A stretch of 41,435 nucleotides of DNA from assembly GCA_009694185.1 (NCBI GenBank), contig SHVR01000020.1:1-41435 (forward strand), read 5' to 3'. The notes beneath the pieces were generated by a model, which worked only from the letters and a program-made list of their open reading frames with translations, did no database searches and had not been told where the DNA came from. This stretch comes from Alphaproteobacteria bacterium. Its GTDB lineage: Bacteria; Pseudomonadota; Alphaproteobacteria; SHVR01. This document shows positions 1 to 8,177 of the stretch, piece by piece (positions within the stretch are counted from its first letter, which is position 1; each line of letters opens with the position of its first letter). Position numbers and translations under genes: made by a program.

Positions 1-67
1 TCGCTTGCGCTATGACCAGCGCGATTAGCTCTTCCCGGGACAGCTCGTTGGGGGGTTCGAGAACCAT
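1..67 (-). mobile_element. IS66-like transposase, N-terminal fragment (runs off the left edge)
   Basis: Reading leftward from an ATG at 67-65, 22 codons are open to the window edge. They contain NELSREELIALVIAQA, which resembles the N-terminus of IS66-family TnpC transposases, where a similar stretch precedes the coiled coil and the SNSSKPPSSDG segment. Only this start is visible, so no catalytic residue can be checked and the family call rests on one short motif. No tnpB lies upstream: the next gene to the right is the prenyl synthase. The element is therefore either a single-ORF IS66 relative or a remnant whose terminal repeat should lie between about 68 and 170. Confidence 0.45.
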
Positions 68-114
68 CCGATTCTTGAATCGAAATCCGACCCCGCCGTC
101 CAGGGAAATCCGCT

Positions 115-137
115 AAAAATAGCCGCCCAACCTGGGC
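115..137 (-). terminator. possible weak intrinsic terminator after the prenyl synthase gene
   Basis: On the minus strand a 5-bp stem (GCCCA / TGGGC, loop GGT; plus-strand 125-137) lies about 35 bases downstream of the prenyl synthase stop. It is followed after four bases by ATTTTT. The stem is short and offset from the T run, so this is only a candidate. Confidence 0.3.
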
Positions 138-171
138 TGTTACGTTTTAATTAAGTATTATGTCCGCGAGA

Positions 172-1191
172 TTAATAAGCCCGTTCGACGCAGAAATCGA
201 CCACGTCTAAGAGCGCCTGGCGCTCCGGCCTGTCGGGGAGCGCGAGGAGGGCGCGCCGCGCGACGCCGGCATAGGCGCGGGCACGATCCAGGCTTTGGGC
301 GAGTGCGCCGTGCCGCGCCATCAGATGGATCGCACGATCGAGATCGTCCGGCCGCTGGTCGAGGTCGCTGACCGTGCGTTGCCAGAAGAGGCGCTCGTCG
401 GCATCGGCCGCCCGGTAAGCGAGGATCACCGGCAGCGTGATCTTGCCTTCGCGAAAATCGTCGCCGATCGTCTTGCCGAGGGTCGCCTGGTGGGCCGAAT
501 AGTCGAGCACGTCGTCGACGAGCTGGAAGGCCATGCCGAGATTGCGGCCGAACTCGTCGACCGCCGCCTCGTCCTCGGCCGGCCGGTTGGCGATGATGGC
601 GGCAACCCGCGTTGCCGCCGCGAACAAAGCCGCCGTCTTGCCGTCGACGACGCGGAGATAATCGCGTTCCTCGGTTTCCGGATTGGACACGGTTGTCAGT
701 TGCAGGACCTCGCCCTCGGCGATCGTCGCCGCCGCATTGGACAGAATGTCGAGAACCTCGAGCGAGCCGACCGAGACCATGAGCTGAAAGGCGCGGCTGA
801 ACAGGAAATCGCCAACCAGCACGCTGGCCTTGTTGCCCCAGACGACGTTTGCCGTGGCCAGGCCGCGGCGCAAGTCGCTCTCGTCCACGACATCGTCATG
901 CAGCAATGTCGCGGTGTGGATGAACTCGACCGAGGTGGCGAGATGGATATGCTGCTCGCCCGTGTAATCGAACAGCCGGGCGGTGGCGAGCGTGAGCAGC
1001 GGCCTGAGGCGCTTGCCGCCGGCGGCCACGATATGGCTCGCAAGCCGCGGAATAAGGGCTACCGGACTCTGCATGCGCTCGACGATCAGGAGATTGACCT
1101 TGTTGAGATCCGCCAGGACCAAGTCACGCAGGCGATCGAGCGCCGTGCCCGGCGGCGGCGTGTCGGCCGCCGCCGCCATGGCCTGGGGCAT
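172..1191 (-). CDS. ispB: long-chain all-trans polyprenyl diphosphate synthase (octaprenyl-type)
   Basis: Condenses isopentenyl diphosphate onto an allylic diphosphate to make the ubiquinone side chain. From the ATG at 1191 it is 339 residues, usual for this family. Visible are GGKRLRP (about 58-64), the first Asp-rich motif DDVVD (99-103) within LLHDDVVDESD, GKTAALF, and the second motif DDVLD (226-230) followed by the basic patch of FREGKITLP. These are the two magnesium/diphosphate sites of trans-prenyltransferases. In-frame ATGs also exist at 1239, 1227 and 1179. I chose 1191 because it gives the family length and has a G-rich stretch upstream. Chain length (C40 or C50) cannot be read reliably. 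It is divergent from the methyltransferase at 1295, sharing a gap of about 100 bases. Confidence 0.88.
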   Translation of the reverse strand: MPQAMAAAADTPPPGTALDRLRDLVLADLNKVNLLIVERMQSPVALIPRLASHIVAAGGKRLRPLLTLATARLFDYTGEQHIHLATSVEFIHTATLLHDDVVDESDLRRGLATANVVWGNKASVLVGDFLFSRAFQLMVSVGSLEVLDILSNAAATIAEGEVLQLTTVSNPETEERDYLRVVDGKTAALFAAATRVAAIIANRPAEDEAAVDEFGRNLGMAFQLVDDVLDYSAHQATLGKTIGDDFREGKITLPVILAYRAADADERLFWQRTVSDLDQRPDDLDRAIHLMARHGALAQSLDRARAYAGVARRALLALPDRPERQALLDVVDFCVERAY

Positions 1192-1294
1192 CAATGCCCC
1201 GCCCCGTACCGTCGCCTGTGATCCCATGCTATGCAGCATAGGGGGGCCGCCCAATGGGTCAAGCGTGCCCGGGCGGGCGGCGGTAGGGGCGGCA

Positions 1295-2086
1295 ATGCAA
1301 GAGCGAGCGGGCGATCGCACCACGGAAGATGCCCTGCTCGACGGCCGGGTGCGCCTCCGCCAGCCCAAGCAAGGCTACCGCGTGGCAACCGACCCGGTGT
1401 ATCTCGCGGCCGCCGTGCCGGCGAGGCCCGGCGAGCGCGTGCTCGATCTCGGCCTGGGCGTGGGCGCGGCGGCGCTCTGCCTGGCCTGGCGGGCGCGTGG
1501 CGCCGAGGTGGTGGGTGTCGAGGTCCAAGGCGACCTCGCGCACCTCGCTGAAGAGAATGGGCGGCTGAACGGCCTCGCCGTCAGGGTCGTGGTGGGCGAC
1601 GTCATGGCCTTGCCGTTCAAGGCCGGCAGTTTCGATCATGTCATGGCCAATCCGCCGTTCCTTGTCAGGGGCAATGCGACGTCCTCGCCACTGGCGGGCA
1701 AGGCCCGTGCCGACCTGGCCGACCATGAAGCCGACCTCGATGCCTGGATCGCCGCCGGCTTGCACGCTCTCAGGTCCGGCGGCACCCTGACCCTCATCCA
1801 GCGCGCCGACCGGCTCGATGCCGTCCTCGCGGGCTTGGCCGGCCGGGGCGGCGGCATTGTCGTCTTCCCGCTCTGGCCGCGCGCCGCCATAGCCGACGCC
1901 AAGCGGGTGCCAGCCAACCGGGTCATCGTCCAGGCGATCAAGGGCAGCCGCGCGCCGCTTCGCCTCGCACAAGGCCTCGTCGTGCATGGCCCGGGCAATG
2001 GCTACAGCGCGGCGGCCTTGGCCGTGCTGCGCGCCGGCGAGGCCTTGGCCCTCGCGCGGACGAATAATGCCGAGAGCGTCAAATGA
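1295..2086 (+). CDS. TrmN6-like SAM-dependent N6-adenine methyltransferase
   Basis: Predicted 263-residue class I methyltransferase. It has the family start DALLDGRVRLRQPKQGYR, then DPVYLAA, a SAM-binding glycine motif (LDLGLGVGAAALCLA, around residue 50) and the N6-adenine signature NPPF at 119-122. This arrangement matches COG4123, whose E. coli member modifies A37 of tRNA1(Val). Activity on tRNA here is inferred from family only. The ATG at 1295 follows a G-rich stretch (GTAGGGGCGG) and gives the expected N-terminus; the frame is open further upstream but that part is antisense to the prenyl synthase. Proximity to a polyprenyl synthase and an S49 peptidase is common in alphaproteobacteria. 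Confidence 0.8.
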   Translation: MQERAGDRTTEDALLDGRVRLRQPKQGYRVATDPVYLAAAVPARPGERVLDLGLGVGAAALCLAWRARGAEVVGVEVQGDLAHLAEENGRLNGLAVRVVVGDVMALPFKAGSFDHVMANPPFLVRGNATSSPLAGKARADLADHEADLDAWIAAGLHALRSGGTLTLIQRADRLDAVLAGLAGRGGGIVVFPLWPRAAIADAKRVPANRVIVQAIKGSRAPLRLAQGLVVHGPGNGYSAAALAVLRAGEALALARTNNAESVK

Positions 2087-2288
2087 CCGTGCGAAGCCCC
2101 AGCGGGAACATTTTTTGAACGAATGGCGCCGACCGGATCGATACGGCGACAGGGTTCATTACCGCCGGCCCGGACTCGGTCTTCGGCCTCGCCGGTGACG
2201 CGGCGCTCGGTATGCTTATCGCCGCGAATTATCTGGTGTAGGAACCCCGCGGTTTCAATTCCGGCGCCACTTGCTCTAGTCTCCCCCG
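2087..2288 (+). other. 202-base gap with an unrecognised decayed reading frame
   Basis: The methyltransferase stop overlaps an ATGA (2083-2086) that opens an 11-codon frame ending TGA at 2116-2118. The same frame then stays open for about 39 codons to a TAG near 2241, encoding among others DSVFGLAGDAALGMLIAANYL. It has no start codon of its own. This could be the remains of a small gene or chance; I recognise no family. No convincing promoter or terminator was seen. Confidence 0.25.
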
Positions 2289-3140
2289 ATGCCATTCGCC
2301 GCCTCCTTGACGCGCGCCCGCGCCGCCCTCTTCGGGCCGTCGCCGCCGCTGGTTGCCGTCCTCCGCCTCGCCGGCGCCATCGGACGGGTGCTGCCGGTCT
2401 CGCGCGGGCTTGCCCTGGGCGCGCTGGCACCTGCCATCGAGCGTGCCTTTACACTCGACGGTGTGCGCGCCGTTGCCCTCGAGATCAATTCGCCCGGCGG
2501 CTCGCCGGTGCAATCGGCGCTCATTCACCAGCGTATCCGAGCGCTTGCGGACGAGCATGATGTGCCGGTGCATGCCTTCATCGAGGATGTGGGCGCCTCG
2601 GGCGGCTATTGGCTCGCCTGCGCCGCGGATGAAATCCATGCCGACGCGAGTTCCATCGTGGGCTCGATCGGCGTGATCTCCCAGGGCTTCGGCTTCGAGG
2701 GCCTGATCCGGCACCTCGGCATCGAACGCCGGCTGCACGCGTCGGGGGCGAGCAAGGGCATGCTCGATCCCTTCCGGCCGGAGGAGCCTGCCCATGTCGC
2801 CCATCTCGGCCGCATCCAGGCGGACATCCACGCGACCTTCAAGGCCATGGTGCGGGCGCGCCGGGGAGCCAAGCTCCGGGCGAGCGAGGACGAACTCTTC
2901 TCCGGCGCCTTCTGGACCGGCGGCCAGGCATTGGCGCTCGGTCTCGTCGATGGCCTCGGCGATATGCAAAGCGTGCTGCGCCGGCGCTTCGGCGAGAAAA
3001 CACGCTTCCGCCGGGTGGGGCCACGGCCGCCGCTGCTCCGCCGATTCTGGAGGCCCGGCGAGACCGGGATTGGCGATGTGGCAACGGGTCTCGTCGCGGC
3101 GATCGAGGAGCGTGCCCTCTGGGCGCGCTACGGGCTGTAG
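2289..3140 (+). CDS. S49-family serine peptidase (SppA/SohB type)
   Basis: Membrane-associated signal-peptide-peptidase-like protease of 283 residues with a Ser-Lys catalytic dyad. The nucleophile is Ser104 in VGASGGYWLACAADEI and the general base is Lys156 in SGASKGMLDPF. Their 52-residue spacing equals that of B. subtilis SppA (Ser147/Lys199). The oxyanion-side motif INSPGGSP (67-74) is present, and a hydrophobic stretch near residues 21-50 may anchor it. Length fits the short, single-domain SppA class and not the double-length E. coli type. Its stop lies two bases before the next gene, so the two are probably co-transcribed. The ribosome binding site is weak. Confidence 0.88.
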   Translation: MPFAASLTRARAALFGPSPPLVAVLRLAGAIGRVLPVSRGLALGALAPAIERAFTLDGVRAVALEINSPGGSPVQSALIHQRIRALADEHDVPVHAFIEDVGASGGYWLACAADEIHADASSIVGSIGVISQGFGFEGLIRHLGIERRLHASGASKGMLDPFRPEEPAHVAHLGRIQADIHATFKAMVRARRGAKLRASEDELFSGAFWTGGQALALGLVDGLGDMQSVLRRRFGEKTRFRRVGPRPPLLRRFWRPGETGIGDVATGLVAAIEERALWARYGL

Positions 3141-3142
3141 CC

Positions 3143-3340
3143 ATGTTCGGCTGGAGCCTGCAAAAGATTCTGTTCCTGATCCTCGCGGTGATCGCGGTCC
3201 TGCTATTGGCCCGTTGGCTGACGCGCGCGCGTGGCCAAGTGCCCGTCCCGCGTCGCTCGAAGCGCGACCGGGACGCCACCATCGAGCTCGTCCGCAACCC
3301 GAAGACCGGGGCCTATGAGCCGCGCGACGGCCCGCCCTGA
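3143..3340 (+). CDS. small single-pass membrane protein, unknown function
   Basis: A 65-residue protein starting two bases after the S49 peptidase stop. One hydrophobic helix spans about residues 6-23 (KILFLILAVIAVLLLARWL). A basic, hydrophilic tail follows with many Arg and Lys residues, ending TGAYEPRDGPP. By the positive-inside pattern the tail is cytoplasmic. I do not recognise the family. The tight linkage suggests a partner or accessory of the peptidase, but nothing in the sequence proves it. Confidence 0.6.
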   Translation: MFGWSLQKILFLILAVIAVLLLARWLTRARGQVPVPRRSKRDRDATIELVRNPKTGAYEPRDGPP

Positions 3341-3360
3341 GAGGAGCGCCGCCGGGGGCC

Positions 3361-4158
3361 TCAAGCCGGCCGGCGCCGGTTCAAGAAGGCGGTCATCATG
3401 CGGGTGGGCTCGTCGCTTCGATAGGAGTCGACATAGGCCTGGATGCCGGCGCGCGCCCCATCGGTCACACCCATGCGATCCCAGTCCATGATCAGCCGTT
3501 TCTGGAGGCGGACCGCCCGGGGACCGGAGGCCAGGATCGATGCGAGCCAGGATTCGACCGCGGCATCGAGCCCGGCATAGGGCACCAGGCGCTCCAGATA
3601 GCCGATCCGATAGGCCTCGTCCGCGTCGATATGGTCGCCGGTCAGGACCAACTCACAAGCCTTGCCCCAGCCGATCAGGCGCGGCAGCACGCTCGCCTCC
3701 ATGCCCGAGGGAATCCCGAAACGCACTTCCGGCATGCCGAAGCGGGCATGGCCGGCGGCCACCCGCATGTCGGCGCAGGCCGCCAGCTCCATGCCCGAAC
3801 CGAAGCAATAGCCGTTGATGCGGGCGATCACCGGCACCGGAAACTGGCGCACCGCGTCGCACATGCGGTGGGTCTTGGTGGCCGAGGCCTCAGCGGCGGC
3901 CAAGTCGAAATCCTTCATCTCGGCGAGGTTGGTGCCGCCGATGAAAGACCGGTCGCCGGCGCCGGTCAGCACCAAGGCACGCAACGCCTCGTCATGGCGA
4001 AGCCCCGTCAGGATCTCCACCAGGCGTTGCTTGCCGGCGAGGCCAAGGGCATTGCGCTTGGCCGGATTGTTGAAGGTGACCCAGGCGATGCGACCCCCCT
4101 CCCGCTCCTCCAGGCGCAACAGCACCGGGGATTGGCGATCGTCCGCGACCTCAGCCAT
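3361..4158 (-). CDS. enoyl-CoA hydratase/isomerase (crotonase) family protein
   Basis: A 265-residue crotonase-fold enzyme acting on acyl-CoA thioesters. The oxyanion-hole segments are FIGGTNLAEM (about 72-81) and NGYCFGSGMELA (115-126). Both glutamates used by hydratases are kept: Glu124 in GMELA and Glu144 in FGMPEVRFG. True hydratase activity is therefore plausible, though isomerase or hydrolase members share the same scaffold and the substrate is unknown. It stands alone on the minus strand, converging with the small membrane protein at a 20-base gap, and is divergent from the DapA-like gene at 4260. Confidence 0.85.
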   Translation of the reverse strand: MAEVADDRQSPVLLRLEEREGGRIAWVTFNNPAKRNALGLAGKQRLVEILTGLRHDEALRALVLTGAGDRSFIGGTNLAEMKDFDLAAAEASATKTHRMCDAVRQFPVPVIARINGYCFGSGMELAACADMRVAAGHARFGMPEVRFGIPSGMEASVLPRLIGWGKACELVLTGDHIDADEAYRIGYLERLVPYAGLDAAVESWLASILASGPRAVRLQKRLIMDWDRMGVTDGARAGIQAYVDSYRSDEPTRMMTAFLNRRRPA

Positions 4159-4259
4159 GTCTTGCCTCCCGCATAAGATCGCCCGGATGGTATCGTGCTG
4201 GCGGGGGTCTCCGCGACCTGCTACTGAAAAAATCCTGTCACCACGGCGAGGAGACGGCG

Positions 4260-5207
4260 ATGGCCGAACGGCTGAGCGAAGCGGCGAAAGGCGTCTATAT
4301 CATCGCGGCGACGCCGTTCCGCGACGATGGCGCGCTCGACCTCGACGGTGTTCCGCGCCTGGTCGACTTTTATCTCGGCCATGGCGTGCATGGCATCACC
4401 ATCCTCGGCATGATGGGCGAGGCCAACAAGCTGACGGCCGAGGAGACCGAGGCGTTCGCCGGCCGGGTGCTGGCATGTGTGAACCGCCGCGTCCCGGTGG
4501 TTGTCGGCGTGAGTGCGCCGGCGCTCGTCAATCTGGTCGGCCTCTCGAAGACCGTCATGACGGCGGGTGCGGCGGGCGTCATGGTGGCACCCACACTGGG
4601 CCTCAAGGGTGACGACCAGCTCGTCACCTATATGGAAACCGTGGCGACCGCGCTCGGCCCCGACATACCCATTGTCTATCAGGATTATCCGCAGTCGACC
4701 GGCGTCGCCTTGCCCATTGCCGTCTGGCATCGACTGGTGGCGGCCCTCCCCAGCCTCGTCATGCTGAAGCACGAGGATTGCCCGGCGCTCGCCAAGCTCT
4801 CGCGCATCCGGGCGGACGAGAAAGCGCCGGGCCGGCGGCGAGTCAGCATCCTGGTCGGCAATGGCGGCCTCTACTACCCACAAGAACTCCAGCGCGGCGC
4901 CGATGGCGCCATGACCGGCTTTGCCTTCCCGGAAATGCTGGTCGGCGTCTACGACCGCCATCGGGCGGGCGACGCCCAGGCGGCCGAGGACCTCTATGAC
5001 CTCTATCTGCCGTTCGTGCGCTATGAGCAGCAGCCGGGCTACGGCCTTGCCGTGCGCAAGGAAGTGTTGCGCCGGCGGGGCGCCATGGCCTCGGCTAAGG
5101 CCCGCTATCCGGCGCCGATCCTGACGGGCGACGACCTGGCCGAGATCGACCGTCTGCTGGCCCGGCTTGAGCGGCGCCTGCGGGATGCGGACCGGGCGCG
5201 CCTCTGA
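4260..5207 (+). CDS. dihydrodipicolinate synthase (DapA)-family aldolase/lyase
   Basis: A 315-residue class I aldolase of the DapA/NAL family, which forms a Schiff base with a 2-oxo acid. The Schiff-base lysine is Lys170 (LVMLKHED) and the proton-relay tyrosine is Tyr140 (PIVYQDYP), spaced as in E. coli DapA. The usual GTTGE motif is GMMGEANKLT here, so the carboxylate-binding threonines are replaced. This argues against lysine biosynthesis and for another aldol or dehydratase reaction, for example on sugar acids. The start is well supported by GAGGAGA seven bases upstream of the ATG. It stands 46 bases before the dioxygenase fusion in the same direction, so the two may share an mRNA. Confidence 0.82.
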   Translation: MAERLSEAAKGVYIIAATPFRDDGALDLDGVPRLVDFYLGHGVHGITILGMMGEANKLTAEETEAFAGRVLACVNRRVPVVVGVSAPALVNLVGLSKTVMTAGAAGVMVAPTLGLKGDDQLVTYMETVATALGPDIPIVYQDYPQSTGVALPIAVWHRLVAALPSLVMLKHEDCPALAKLSRIRADEKAPGRRRVSILVGNGGLYYPQELQRGADGAMTGFAFPEMLVGVYDRHRAGDAQAAEDLYDLYLPFVRYEQQPGYGLAVRKEVLRRRGAMASAKARYPAPILTGDDLAEIDRLLARLERRLRDADRARL

Positions 5208-5253
5208 TAGACTTGCGGCCGTGGCCGGCATGGCGCCGGCGGGCAATGGGCGC

Positions 5254-6396
5254 ATGACGCAGCTTTTTCCGGGCGATCCGGTCCCCTGGTTCGAAGTGCC
5301 GAGCCCGGTTAACCGGGCCTACAAGTTCCATACCGTGGCCGGCCGGCACATCGTACTGAGCTTTTTCGGCACGGCCGGCGACGCGCCAGGCCAGGCGTTC
5401 CTCAAGGCGATCGCCGAGCGGCGCGCCGCCTTCGACGACATCCAGGCCAGCTTTTTCGGCGTTAGTGTCGATCCGGCCGACGAACGCGAACGCGGCCTCG
5501 TCAACCAGCCACCCGGAATCCGCTTCCTGTTCGACGTGGATCGCACGGCAAGCCGCCTCTATGGGTTGACCACCGACACGCCCGAGCAGACGACGGCGGC
5601 AATCCCCTATCGGCGGACGACGTTCCTCTTGGATCCGGGCCTGCGGGTGCTGGAGGTCCTGCCGTTCACCGATCCCGTGGCCCACGCCGACGCCATCGTG
5701 GCACGCCTCGCCACCCTGCCGCGATTGCCGCCCGTGGCATCGGCCGGCGTTCAGGCGCCGGTCCTCATCGTACCCCGGGTGTTCGAGCCGGCCCTATGCC
5801 ATAGGCTGATCGAGCTTTATGAACAGCATGGCGGCGAAGCCTCGGGCTTCATGCGCCAGATCGGCGAGAAGACCGAGCGCATCAACGATCCCGGCATGAA
5901 ACGCCGCAGCGACTATGCGATCGCCGAGCCGGACATTCGCGAGGCCTGCCAGCGGCGAGTCGCGCGACGCCTTATCCCGGCGATCCAAAAGGCATTCCAG
6001 TTCACCGCCACGCGCATGGAACGTTACATCGTCGCCCGTTACACCGCCGAGGAAGTCGGCATCTTCCGCGCCCACCGGGACAACACCACCAAAGGGACCG
6101 CGCATCGCCGGTTCGCCGTCAGCCTCAATTTGAATTCGGAAGATTATGAGGGCGGCGACCTGCGCTTTCCAGAGTTCGGTACCCAATGCTATCGGCCGCC
6201 GACCGGCGGCGCGCTGGTGTTCTCCTGCTCGCTGCTGCACGAGGTGCTGGAGATGCGGGCGGGCAAGCGCTACGTCTTCCTGCCCTTCCTCTATGACGAC
6301 GCGGGCGCCAATATCCGCGAAGCGAACAACGTCTATCTCGCCGAGGATATCGGCCGCTACGAAAGCGGCCTCGCCGAGGAGCGGGCGCAATTATGA
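5254..6396 (+). CDS. peroxiredoxin-like domain fused to Fe(II)/2-oxoglutarate dioxygenase
   Basis: A 380-residue two-domain protein. Residues about 1-165 look like an AhpC/TSA (peroxiredoxin/thioredoxin) fold, with an N-terminal [12 protein letters not shown], then [18 protein letters not shown] where a peroxidatic Cys would sit, and [10 protein letters not shown]. There is no cysteine in this half. Residues about 185-365 form a prolyl-4-hydroxylase-like dioxygenase: iron ligands His274 and Asp276 (FRAHRDN), distal His329 (LLHEV), and Arg339 (GKRYVF) for 2-oxoglutarate. The ATG at 5254 gives the family-like MTQLFPGDP start; ATG 5230 would add eight residues. The substrate is unknown; protein or small-molecule hydroxylation is possible. 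Its stop overlaps the convergent rfbA stop by six bases. Confidence 0.85.
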   Translation: MTQLFPGDPVPWFEVPSPVNRAYKFHTVAGRHIVLSFFGTAGDAPGQAFLKAIAERRAAFDDIQASFFGVSVDPADERERGLVNQPPGIRFLFDVDRTASRLYGLTTDTPEQTTAAIPYRRTTFLLDPGLRVLEVLPFTDPVAHADAIVARLATLPRLPPVASAGVQAPVLIVPRVFEPALCHRLIELYEQHGGEASGFMRQIGEKTERINDPGMKRRSDYAIAEPDIREACQRRVARRLIPAIQKAFQFTATRMERYIVARYTAEEVGIFRAHRDNTTKGTAHRRFAVSLNLNSEDYEGGDLRFPEFGTQCYRPPTGGALVFSCSLLHEVLEMRAGKRYVFLPFLYDDAGANIREANNVYLAEDIGRYESGLAEERAQL

Positions 6397-7263
6397 TTGC
6401 TCGTCGGCCACCTGGACGAGATAGCGGCCGTAATCGTTCTTGCTCAACCGGTCGGCCAAGGCGAGCAATTGAGGCCGGTCGATGAAGCGCTTGCGGTAGG
6501 CGATCTCCTCGACGCAGGCAATCTTGAGCCCCTGGCGCTGCTCGATGGTGCGCACGAACTCGGCCGCCTGCATCAGGCTCTCATGGGTGCCCGTGTCGAG
6601 CCAGGCGAAGCCGCGCGGCAGCGGCTCGACCGTGAGCGTGCCGCGCTCCAGATAGACTTGGTTGACGTCGGTGATCTCCAGCTCACCGCGCGCCGAGGGC
6701 TGGACCCGGCTCGCGATGTCGAGCACGCCGTTGTCGTAGAAATAGAGCCCGGTCACCGCGTAATTCGATTTGGGACGGGCCGGCTTCTCCTCGATGCTGA
6801 CGGCCCGCCCCTTGGCATCGAAGGCAACCACGCCATAGCGCTCCGGGTCGTGGACATGATAGGCGAAGACCGTCGCACCCTCCCGCCGAGCGGCGGCCCT
6901 GGCCAAGATGGGCTCCAGACCGTGACCGTAGAAAATATTGTCGCCCAGAATGAGGCAAACGGGGTCTTGGCCGACAAACGTCCGGCCGATGACGAAGGCT
7001 TGCGCCAGGCCCTCGGGCTTGGGTTGCTCGGCATAGGAAATGGCTAGACCCCATTGCGACCCGTCGCCCAGGAGCGCCCGGAACTGGCTGTTCTGTTCCG
7101 GCGTCGTGATCACCAGAATATCGCGGATGCCGGCCAGCATCAGGATCGACAAGGGATAATAGATCAGCGGCTTGTCATAGACCGGCAAGAGCTGCTTGCT
7201 GACCACTTGGGTCACGGGATGGAGCCGCGTACCCGCGCCGCCCGCCAGGATGATGCCTTTCAT
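6391..7263 (-). CDS. rfbA: glucose-1-phosphate thymidylyltransferase
   Basis: Makes dTDP-glucose from dTTP and glucose-1-phosphate, the first step to dTDP-L-rhamnose for surface polysaccharide. It is 290 residues from ATG 7263, typical of RmlA. The start [18 protein letters not shown] carries the nucleotide-binding GGxGTRL motif. Further RmlA marks are [22 protein letters not shown] (metal/nucleotide), [20 protein letters not shown] and [10 protein letters not shown]. It is last in the rfbC-rfbB-rfbD-rfbA run, 17 bases after rfbD. The frame is open upstream into rfbD, but the family start is clearly at MKGI. Confidence 0.96.
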   Translation of the reverse strand: MKGIILAGGAGTRLHPVTQVVSKQLLPVYDKPLIYYPLSILMLAGIRDILVITTPEQNSQFRALLGDGSQWGLAISYAEQPKPEGLAQAFVIGRTFVGQDPVCLILGDNIFYGHGLEPILARAAARREGATVFAYHVHDPERYGVVAFDAKGRAVSIEEKPARPKSNYAVTGLYFYDNGVLDIASRVQPSARGELEITDVNQVYLERGTLTVEPLPRGFAWLDTGTHESLMQAAEFVRTIEQRQGLKIACVEEIAYRKRFIDRPQLLALADRLSKNDYGRYLVQVADEQS

Positions 7264-7280
7264 CGCGTCCGCTTCCCCCG

Positions 7281-8174
7281 TCATGGTCCTCGGCCGCCAG
7301 CTAGCAGTTCCCCGAGGACGGACGCAAGGCCTTGCCGCCAGTCCGGCTGGGCGATGCCGTAAAGCCGGGCGAGCTTGCCGCAGTCGAGCGTCGAGTCGAC
7401 TGGCCGCGTCGCAGTGGTCCGGTATTCGTTGTTTATTCTCACCGGCGGGCATGGATGGCCATGAGTCGCCGCCGCCGCCAGTATGGCCTCGGCGAAGCCG
7501 TGCCAAGTGGTGGCGGGCGCGCCACAATAATGGAACGTGCCGAAATGTTCGCTGCCAACGTCTGGGCCGGCGAGCCGCCGGGCGATGGCCAGCGCCGTTC
7601 GGGCGATGTCGGCCGCCGGTGTCGGCGCGCCGCGCTGGTCGTCGACGACGCCAAGCTCCGGGCGCTCATGGGCGAGCCGCAGCACGGTCTTGACGAAGTT
7701 TCCCCCGAAGACGCCGAACACCCAGGATGTCCGCACGATCGCATGGCTGGCGCCCCGGCGCCGGACTTCGACTTCGCCCGCGAGCTTGCTCGATGCGTAA
7801 TATCCCCGTGGATCGACGGCCGCGTCCTCGGCCAACGCCCCGCCCTTGGCATCGTGAAAGACGAAATCGGTCGAGAGATGGACCAGCGGAACTTTGTGTT
7901 TCGCCGCCGCCGCCGCCACATGGCCGGCGCCGACAGCATTGATGGCGTAGGCTCGTTCGGGCTCGCTTTCGGCCTTGTCTACGCCAGTGTAAGCGGCGGC
8001 GTTGATCGCCGCCGCCGGCTGAAGGCGGTCGAGGATCGCCGACAAGGCCGCCGCGTCGGTAATATCGGCGGTGGCGCGGTCGAGGGCCTCGACCCGCCAA
8101 CCGTCGGGCGGTATCGCGCGGGCGAGTTCCCGGCCGACCTGACCGCCGCCGCCGAAGACAAGGCAGACACGCAT
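7281..8174 (-). CDS. rfbD: dTDP-4-dehydrorhamnose reductase
   Basis: Final step of dTDP-L-rhamnose synthesis, the NAD(P)H reduction of dTDP-4-keto-rhamnose. It is 297 residues. The N-terminal [10 protein letters not shown] is the nucleotide-binding loop. [19 protein letters not shown] is the conserved RmlD core, followed by STDFVFHDA and the catalytic YASSKLAGE (YxxxK). VRTSWVFG and the C-terminal [12 protein letters not shown] also match the family. It starts three bases after the rfbB stop, which points to translational coupling within the rfb operon. Confidence 0.95.
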   Translation of the reverse strand: MRVCLVFGGGGQVGRELARAIPPDGWRVEALDRATADITDAAALSAILDRLQPAAAINAAAYTGVDKAESEPERAYAINAVGAGHVAAAAAKHKVPLVHLSTDFVFHDAKGGALAEDAAVDPRGYYASSKLAGEVEVRRRGASHAIVRTSWVFGVFGGNFVKTVLRLAHERPELGVVDDQRGAPTPAADIARTALAIARRLAGPDVGSEHFGTFHYCGAPATTWHGFAEAILAAAATHGHPCPPVRINNEYRTTATRPVDSTLDCGKLARLYGIAQPDWRQGLASVLGELLAGGRGP

Positions 8175-8177
8175 GGG

